Source of the DNA: an uncultured Draconibacterium sp.
GTDB taxonomy: Bacteria > Bacteroidota > Bacteroidia > Bacteroidales > Prolixibacteraceae
Assembly: GCF_963677155.1 (NCBI RefSeq)
Contig: NZ_OY781884.1
Location: forward strand, 2,620,134-2,684,133
Length of the DNA: 64,000 nucleotides
Direction of reading: 5' to 3'
The translations under genes were made by a program, and so were the position numbers. Shown in pieces: positions 58,217 through 64,000 of this stretch; within the stretch, counting starts at the first letter, position 1, and every line of letters starts with the position of its first letter. Under the pieces are notes generated by a model that was given only the letters and a program-made list of their open reading frames with translations, was not told the origin of the DNA and did not search any database.

Positions 58217-59638
58217 ATGAAATATAAATCGAAGGTAATGAGATCACTAGCTTTTATAATCACAGGTTTATTCTTCTTTGTTACTGTTTTTGTTAATGCT
58301 CAGGATGGTGCACTTTTGTATGGCCAAAACTGTGCTTCGTGTCATGGCGCTAATTTGGGTGGAGGAAATGCTGCAAGCCTGGTCGATGGAATTTGGCAAT
58401 TTGGTGCCGAAGACGGCTATGTTTTTCGAAATATAAAATTTGGAATTGCGCATTTGGGAATGCCATCTTACGAAGCAGCGCTTAACGACGGAGAAATTCG
58501 TGCGATTATGTCTTATATCCGTGAATCGGAAAATAAGGTAGGTGCCCAAAAACCACCCATTGCCAAAGAAATAGAAACGCTGGATTATAAAATTGATGTG
58601 GAAATTTTTGCTGAAGGACTGGAAGTTCCGTGGGCAATCGATTTTATTGATGAAAATGTAGCCTTGATAACCGAACGTCCGGGCAGGTTGCGAGTAGTTG
58701 AAAATGGAAAATTGCTTGATGATCCGGTAAAAAATACGCCAGAAGTTTTAAATGAGGGGCAGGGTGGTTTGTTGGATGTTGCGGTTGACCCCGACTATAA
58801 CGAAAATGGATGGATTTACCTTGCCTACAGTCATGAATTAACAAGTGGTTTCGATGGAAACCGTTCTCCGGCAATGACACGTATTGTACGTGGGAAAATT
58901 GAAAATAATAGCTGGACAGACGAGGAAGTATTGTTTGAAGCCGCGCACGATAGTTACCGAACTACCCGCCATCATTATGGTTGCCGGATTGTTTTTGATC
59001 CGCAGGGCCATTTATATTTTGCTATTGGTGACCGTGGTGCCGGCTACCAGGCACAGGATTTTACCTTGCCAAACGGGAAAGTACATCGCATTAACAAAGA
59101 CGGAAGTATACCAGAAGATAATCCATTTGTTGATGAGGACGGAGCTGTGAAATCGTTATTTTCACTGGGGAACCGAAATATTCAGGGAATGGCTATTCAT
59201 CCGGGAACAGGCGAACTGTGGGTAACCGAACATGGCCCGATGGGTGGCGATGAGCTGAACCTGATTGAGTCGGGTAAAAATTACGGCTGGGAAACCATAA
59301 CTTATGGAAGAAATTACAACGGAACGATTATAACCGAAGAAACGCACAGGCCGGGTATGGAACAACCTAATTTGTACTGGCGCCCGTCAATTGCAGTTTG
59401 CGGGCTCGATTTTTATCGGGGAGATCTTTTCGGCAAGTGGAAAAACAAACTGTTGGTTGGTGCTTTAAAATACGAGGAAGTACGTTTGCTACAGATTGAG
59501 GGTGATAATGTTGTTCATCAGGAGGTTATTGTGAAAAATCAGGGACGTGTACGCGATGTGTCGAGTGGGCCGGAGGGTGCCATTTATGTTGTGCTGAATA
59601 AGCCGGGAACGGTTATAAAATTAATGCCACAGGATTAG
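58217..59638 (+). CDS. Cytochrome c-PQQ-dependent sugar dehydrogenase fusion
   Basis: 473 residues. A signal peptide (start at 58217 or 58238) is followed by a class I cytochrome c domain with CASCHG and a distal Met (IAHLGMPSYEA), then from about residue 110 the soluble-aldose-dehydrogenase beta-propeller (VPWAIDFIDENVALITERPG, GQGGLLDVAVDPDY, HHYGCRIVFDPQGHLYFAIG, NRNIQGMAIHPGTGELWVTE, HGPMGGDELN). It should oxidise a sugar or related compound in the periplasm and pass electrons to its own heme. No PQQ biosynthesis genes are in view. The convergent Rrf2 gene ends 3 bases away. Confidence 0.87.
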   Translation: MKYKSKVMRSLAFIITGLFFFVTVFVNAQDGALLYGQNCASCHGANLGGGNAASLVDGIWQFGAEDGYVFRNIKFGIAHLGMPSYEAALNDGEIRAIMSYIRESENKVGAQKPPIAKEIETLDYKIDVEIFAEGLEVPWAIDFIDENVALITERPGRLRVVENGKLLDDPVKNTPEVLNEGQGGLLDVAVDPDYNENGWIYLAYSHELTSGFDGNRSPAMTRIVRGKIENNSWTDEEVLFEAAHDSYRTTRHHYGCRIVFDPQGHLYFAIGDRGAGYQAQDFTLPNGKVHRINKDGSIPEDNPFVDEDGAVKSLFSLGNRNIQGMAIHPGTGELWVTEHGPMGGDELNLIESGKNYGWETITYGRNYNGTIITEETHRPGMEQPNLYWRPSIAVCGLDFYRGDLFGKWKNKLLVGALKYEEVRLLQIEGDNVVHQEVIVKNQGRVRDVSSGPEGAIYVVLNKPGTVIKLMPQD

Positions 59639-59641
59639 TGT

Positions 59642-60085
59642 TTACTCGCAAGATGTAGAAGCTGCAATTTCATCAATTTTTACCTGTTCATTCATAATGT
59701 CCTCCAGTGTGGTTGATTTCAGGATTTCAACAAACTGGCGGTTCAAATTTCCCCAGAAGCCAAACAGTGCACAAATATCTTTTCGGTTGCATCGGTAATT
59801 TTCGGCAACACAGTCAACTACGCAAACTCCCGGTTCAAAGGCACTATGTATGTCATAAATGGTAATTTCTTCCGGTTTGCAGGCCAGCACATAGCCACTT
59901 CGTCTTCCGGCGGCTTTTGTTACCAGGCCCGCAACTTTTAGCGAGTTGATGATTTGATCCAGGTATTTGTAAGAAAGATTTTGATTGATAGCAATATCTT
60001 TTTGATAGATGCCATTCTCCGAATTGTTCAACGCTATTTCAAGAATAGCCCTTAATCCATATCGTGTCCTTGTACTGAACTTCAA
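59642..60085 (-). CDS. Rrf2-family transcriptional regulator
   Basis: 147 residues. Winged helix-turn-helix (FSTRTRYGLRAILEIALNNS, LSYKYLDQIINSLKVAGLV, GRRSGYVLA) and a cysteine set in the loop (Cys88, Cys92, Cys99, Cys105) of the type that binds an Fe-S cluster in IscR/NsrR. Probably a redox or Fe-S sensor. Its targets are not in view; the convergent dehydrogenase gene is not an obvious one. Confidence 0.9.
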   Translation of the reverse strand: MKFSTRTRYGLRAILEIALNNSENGIYQKDIAINQNLSYKYLDQIINSLKVAGLVTKAAGRRSGYVLACKPEEITIYDIHSAFEPGVCVVDCVAENYRCNRKDICALFGFWGNLNRQFVEILKSTTLEDIMNEQVKIDEIAASTSCE

Positions 60086-60580
60086 GACTTTTGGTTTTTA
60101 TAATGCTTTCCAGCAAAGTTAATACAATATTAAAAATTGTACTCGCAAGCTATAAAAGAAGATGATGAGTTAAAGTTATTTAACTTTCTATTTCCTGTGT
60201 GTAAATCATAGTGTTTGTTGTTGATTCTTTGCGTCTTGAGAACTCCATTCTGGCGTATAGAAAAGCAGATATTGATTGGTGGATTGTGAATTACATTCAT
60301 TACTCAAATCATTATTTAAAAATAATCTGAAAGTCAGTTATTGCATTTACTAAGGCTTTCAGGTGTTAGTCTGGTCAGTAAATATTTTTTTACCAAAATT
60401 AAACCGGTGTTTAGTATAAAAGCCTTAATTTTAGTGTACTATTTATCGCTTTTGCTGTTTGTAGTTTCAGATTTTTAATGATGAATTTTAAAAAGTTTAA
60501 AATTCGCTTAACCTTGGATTGAAGCATTTTTCAAAACTCAGGAATTTGTATACTTTCGTCGCTTATTTAGAAATTTAGAC
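60086..60580. other. 495-base intergenic region
   Basis: The divergent promoters of the Rrf2 gene and the RND exporter are presumably here. A TACTTTCG element (60551-60558) lies 22 bases before the exporter start. No ORF or structure of note is seen. Confidence 0.55.
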
Positions 60581-62983
60581 ATGTGGATTAAACTATCCAG
60601 ACTAATCCTTAGGAACCGAATACTCTTTCTCTCAGTTTTGGCTGTTATTACCATTTTTCTGGGATATCACGCCCGAAAAGTGGAGATGTCGTATGAGTAT
60701 GCTTCATTGCTGCCAAAGAAAGATCAAGCCTATAAAGATTACCAGAATTTTGTAAAGATATTTGGTCAGGAGGGGAACCTAATCATAGTTGGAGTGCAGG
60801 ACACGAATTTTTTTCGTCTCGATCATTTTAATGCATGGAAATCGCTGTGCAATGATTTGAAAAAGGTAGATGGTGTTGAGAATTTGCTCTCAGTTTCAAA
60901 TACCTACAATCTTGAAAAGAACAAAGAAGAAAAAAAGTTTGAAGTTGTAAATACCTTTCCGGATACGATCTCAACTCAGGCAGAACTGGATAAATACGTG
61001 GCCGAATTTAAGCGGCTGCCATTCTACCGCAAACTGGTTTATAACGACGAAACCGACACGTACCTGCTGGCCATTACGGTAAACAAAGATAAAATGGCAA
61101 GCAAAGAGCGCGAAGATCTGGTGGCTGGAATTCAGAAGGTTTGCCATAATTTCGAGCAGAAAGAAGATGTAAAACTGCACTATTCCGGCGTTCCTTACAT
61201 TAGGGTAGTGAATTCGATAAAAATTAAGCGCGAACTATACATGTTCAGTGTGTTGGCGCTGCTGATTTGTATCGTGGTACTATTTCTGTTTTTCCGTTCG
61301 TTTAAAGCTGTTTTTGTTCCGGTGCTTATTGTAATTGTTGGGGTTGTTTGGGCCATGGGAATGTTATCGTTGTTTGGCTACAAAATTACCCTGTTATCAG
61401 GAATGATCCCGCCTTTGTTAATCGTTATAGGAATTCCGAATAGTATTTACATGTTGAATAAGTTTCATCATGAATATGTTAGCCACGGAAATAAAATAAA
61501 GGCGCTACAGCGTGTGATTATTAAAATTGGTAACGCTACCTTTTTAACCAACCTTACCACGGCTTCGGGATTTGCTACATTTATTATTGTAAAGAGTGAT
61601 ATTTTACGGCAGTTTGGTATAATCGCCTCGTTGAATATTCTGGGGCTTTTTATTCTTTCGCTGCTGCTAATTCCAATTATATTTAGTTTTATCGGAGCGC
61701 CATCGTCGCGTCACGTTGGTCACCTCGATAGTAAGCTCGTGACTTCGATAATTCGGAAACTGATGCACATAACCCAAAATTACCGGCAAGTGGTTTATTT
61801 TGTTACAATTGGGGTGATTGTGGTAAGCATTTATGGAATTACCCTGATGAAAAGCTCGGGTTATATGCTCGATGATATCCCGGAAGATGATCCGGTGTAT
61901 GTCGATCTGAAATTCTTTGAACGCAACTTTAATGGCCTCATGCCTTTGGAAATTATGGTCGATACCAAAAAACCACAGGGTGTGATGCAGTTAAGTACTT
62001 TCCAAAAAATAGAGAAGTTAGAGGAACGCCTGGCCCAATATCCTGAATTGTCAGCGTCCATTTCCTTGCTTAACCTGCTTAAATTTGCCAAACAAGCATT
62101 TTATAATGGTCACGAGCGATATTACAGTGTGCCTAATAATCGCGAAAAAAACTTTATTCTGCAATATGCGGCAACGGGCGAAGAGAATGCCGGATTATTA
62201 CATTCGTTTATAGATAGCACCCGGCAAATTACCCGAATCAGTATCCGGGTAAAAGATGTGGGCACCAAACGAATGGAAGAATTGTATACGCAGTTTAATG
62301 CCGATATCGATTCAATATTTACTTCCGACAAATACGATGTAACCGTTACCGGTTCAAGTATCATTGCGTTTAAAGGAAACCAGTATTTGTTAAAGAACCT
62401 TTTTTCGAGTTTAGGATTGGCTATTTTGCTGATATCTACATTTATGGCCATCATGTTCTCTTCGTGGAGAATGGTGGTTTTGTCGCTAACGCCAAACATT
62501 ATTCCGCTGATTTTTACGGCGGCGATAATGGGATTTACAGGGATTCCGATAAAGGCATCTACCATTTTGGTATTTAGTATCGCCTTTGGTATTTCGGTTG
62601 ATAATACGATTCATTTTTTGGCCAAGTACCGGCAGGAGCTAAATACTACTAACTGGGACATCCGGAAATCGGTTGTCATCGCATTAAAAGAAACCGGTGT
62701 TAGTATGTTGTATACTTCGGTGGTACTGTTTTTTGGATTCGGAATTTTTACCATTTCCAATTTCGGAGGGACACAGGCCATGGGAATTCTGGTTTCGTTA
62801 ACATTGTTAGTTGCCGTAACATCAAACCTAATATTACTGCCATCATTATTGTCGGGACTTGAGCGGCTTACAACAAACGAAGCCTTTAAAGAACCACTCC
62901 TTCATATTTACGATGAAGAAGAGGATATTGAACTTGATGATCTGGAAATTGTTTCGGATGACGAATTAAATCTGAAAAAGTGA
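60581..62983 (+). CDS. RND/MMPL-family exporter
   Basis: 800 residues. Two repeats, each with one helix, a large periplasmic domain and five helices: helix at residues ~11-30, MFSVLALLICIVVLFLFF and PPLLIVIGIPNSIYMLNKF in the first half; LGLAILLISTFMAIMFSSWR and IAFGISVDNTIHFLAKYRQE in the second. The MMPL/HpnN-type signature (SVDNTIHFLAKY) is clear. It ends in an acidic cytoplasmic tail. Likely exports lipids or hydrophobic molecules. Its stop overlaps the ATG of the polyprenyl synthase gene by one base. Confidence 0.86.
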   Translation: MWIKLSRLILRNRILFLSVLAVITIFLGYHARKVEMSYEYASLLPKKDQAYKDYQNFVKIFGQEGNLIIVGVQDTNFFRLDHFNAWKSLCNDLKKVDGVENLLSVSNTYNLEKNKEEKKFEVVNTFPDTISTQAELDKYVAEFKRLPFYRKLVYNDETDTYLLAITVNKDKMASKEREDLVAGIQKVCHNFEQKEDVKLHYSGVPYIRVVNSIKIKRELYMFSVLALLICIVVLFLFFRSFKAVFVPVLIVIVGVVWAMGMLSLFGYKITLLSGMIPPLLIVIGIPNSIYMLNKFHHEYVSHGNKIKALQRVIIKIGNATFLTNLTTASGFATFIIVKSDILRQFGIIASLNILGLFILSLLLIPIIFSFIGAPSSRHVGHLDSKLVTSIIRKLMHITQNYRQVVYFVTIGVIVVSIYGITLMKSSGYMLDDIPEDDPVYVDLKFFERNFNGLMPLEIMVDTKKPQGVMQLSTFQKIEKLEERLAQYPELSASISLLNLLKFAKQAFYNGHERYYSVPNNREKNFILQYAATGEENAGLLHSFIDSTRQITRISIRVKDVGTKRMEELYTQFNADIDSIFTSDKYDVTVTGSSIIAFKGNQYLLKNLFSSLGLAILLISTFMAIMFSSWRMVVLSLTPNIIPLIFTAAIMGFTGIPIKASTILVFSIAFGISVDNTIHFLAKYRQELNTTNWDIRKSVVIALKETGVSMLYTSVVLFFGFGIFTISNFGGTQAMGILVSLTLLVAVTSNLILLPSLLSGLERLTTNEAFKEPLLHIYDEEEDIELDDLEIVSDDELNLKK

Positions 62984-63966
62984 TGTATACCGTAGAAGAA
63001 CTTCAAAACAGAGTGAGTGCAGAAATTGAAAAGCGCTCGAAAGAACTGCTCAGTAATCAACCGGTAGAACTGTATGCACCCATAAAGTATTCACTTGATA
63101 TGGGCGGAAAACGTTTGCGTCCGGTGTTGGTTTTGCTGGCTTTTAATATGTTTTCTGAAGCTATAGAAAAGGCTATTTCGGCAGCAGTTGGTATTGAAGT
63201 CTTTCACAATTTTACGCTGCTTCACGATGATATAATGGACAAGGCGGATGTGCGCAGAAGCCGCCCCACGGTGCATAAACAGTTTAGCGAAAATGCAGCT
63301 ATTTTATCCGGCGATGCCATGGCTTTTCAGTCGTATCGGTATTTTCTTGAAGAACGGTCGGAAGCGCTGTCCGAAGTGCTGGAAGTGTTTAGTAAAACCG
63401 CTATAGAAGTATGCGAGGGGCAGCAGTTCGACATGGATTTTGAACAGCGAATGGATGTTACCGAAGAGGAATATCTGGAAATGATTCGTTTAAAAACGGC
63501 TGTTTTGTTGGCATGCAGTTTAAAAGTGGGAGCGCTTTTAGCCAACGCCCCCGAAAACCTGGCCAATCAATTATACGATTTTGGAATAAACCTCGGTCTG
63601 GCTTTTCAGTTGCAGGATGATCTGTTGGATACTTTTGGCGATCAGGCTGTTTTTGGAAAACAAATTGGAGGAGATATTCTGGCTAATAAAAAAACATTCC
63701 TGCTGATTAATGCCCTGACAAAAGCATCGGAAAATGAAAAAGCAACATTAACAAGCTGGATTGAAAAAACGGATTTTTATCCGAAAGAAAAAATTGCTGC
63801 TGTTACTGAGTTGTATCAGTCGATTGGAGTAAAAAATGTTGCCGAAGAAAAAGTAAATGATTTTTTCAACGAGGCTATCCAAATTTTAGATGATTTGGAT
63901 GTGCCGGGTACTTTGAAACAGCCACTTCGAAACCTTGCACACAAAATGCTTACGCGTAAATATTAA
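62983..63966 (+). CDS. Trans-isoprenyl (polyprenyl) diphosphate synthase
   Basis: 327 residues from the ATG at 62983 (a GTG at 62980 is less likely). The two aspartate-rich motifs are in LLHDDIMDKADVRRSRPTVH and LAFQLQDDLLDTFGDQAVFG, with GGKRLRPVLVLLA at the start. The residue before the first motif and the general size fit a medium or long-chain synthase (farnesyl, geranylgeranyl or octaprenyl); chain length is not fixed by what is visible. It is coupled to the exporter gene, which suggests a joint role in an isoprenoid lipid. Confidence 0.9.
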   Translation: MYTVEELQNRVSAEIEKRSKELLSNQPVELYAPIKYSLDMGGKRLRPVLVLLAFNMFSEAIEKAISAAVGIEVFHNFTLLHDDIMDKADVRRSRPTVHKQFSENAAILSGDAMAFQSYRYFLEERSEALSEVLEVFSKTAIEVCEGQQFDMDFEQRMDVTEEEYLEMIRLKTAVLLACSLKVGALLANAPENLANQLYDFGINLGLAFQLQDDLLDTFGDQAVFGKQIGGDILANKKTFLLINALTKASENEKATLTSWIEKTDFYPKEKIAAVTELYQSIGVKNVAEEKVNDFFNEAIQILDDLDVPGTLKQPLRNLAHKMLTRKY

Positions 63967-64000
63967 ATTGCTTCCTTCAGGTTAAATAAAGTTACAAAAG

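Overview
The window is a chromosomal segment of a Bacteroidota bacterium, most likely a marine or sediment member of the Marinilabiliales (Prolixibacteraceae-like). This placement is inferred from family content: a type IX secretion/gliding core (PorP/SprF-GldKLMN), Bacteroidota-type -7 promoter elements (TAnnTTTG), the NagB/PIG-L fusion typical of Bacteroidales, GH92/GH130/GH2 glycoside hydrolases, surface lipoproteins, and a candidate cysteate synthase (sulfonolipid precursor). No rRNA, tRNA, CRISPR or prophage was seen.

Layout. 1-6.8 kb: end of a PorP/SprF-like gene, then gldK-gldL-gldM-gldN, a strong terminator, and a second full-length GldK paralog. 6.8-10 kb: a TonB-dependent receptor behind a NikR-family regulator that has lost all four nickel ligands, an OsmC-like protein lacking its second cysteine, and the wreck of a T9SS cargo gene (signal peptide and sorting domain only). 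10-14.2 kb: a ROK sugar kinase, yidD, and a zinc ABC importer operon (znuA-znuC-znuB) ending in a tiny eight-cysteine protein. 14.5-18.9 kb: an amino-sugar operon read leftwards (ROK/NagC-type regulator, a NagB-like/PIG-L fusion with a degenerate NagB domain, and an intact NagB). 19-22.4 kb: PHP phosphoesterase, FNR-like reductase, LolA-like protein and an OmpH/Skp chaperone. 22.4-26 kb: an MFS transporter coupled to a GH130 mannoside phosphorylase gene that is broken twice, by a 1307-bp IS3-family element with a 3-bp target duplication and by a one-base frameshift. 26-37 kb: S15 and M1 peptidases, GH92 alpha-mannosidase, M24 aminopeptidase P, and type I pullulanase. 37-46.6 kb: a lone B12-binding-like domain, two membrane-anchored LytTR regulators, alanine dehydrogenase, TsaE, GcvH, class II ribonucleotide reductase, WaaA and a lycopene cyclase-domain protein. 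46.7-55.3 kb: GH2 beta-galactosidase lipoprotein, cysteate synthase-like enzyme, and a two-gene operon of a transglutaminase-fold lipoprotein plus a PNGase F-family protein with a T9SS-like C-terminus. 55.5-64 kb: an SDR/phosphoesterase/NAD-binding operon, a cytochrome c-PQQ dehydrogenase fusion, an Rrf2 regulator, an RND/MMPL exporter and a polyprenyl synthase.

How it fits together. Several loci point to breakdown of host- or algal-type glycoproteins: a PNGase F-like deglycosylase (apparently exported by the same T9SS encoded at the left end), GH92 alpha-mannosidase, GH2 beta-galactosidase, the MFS/GH130 mannoside route and the GlcNAc-6-P deaminase operon. The GH130 step is inactivated in this strain, so that route looks partly decayed. 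All functional calls rest on motif reading and family memory; no database search was run.
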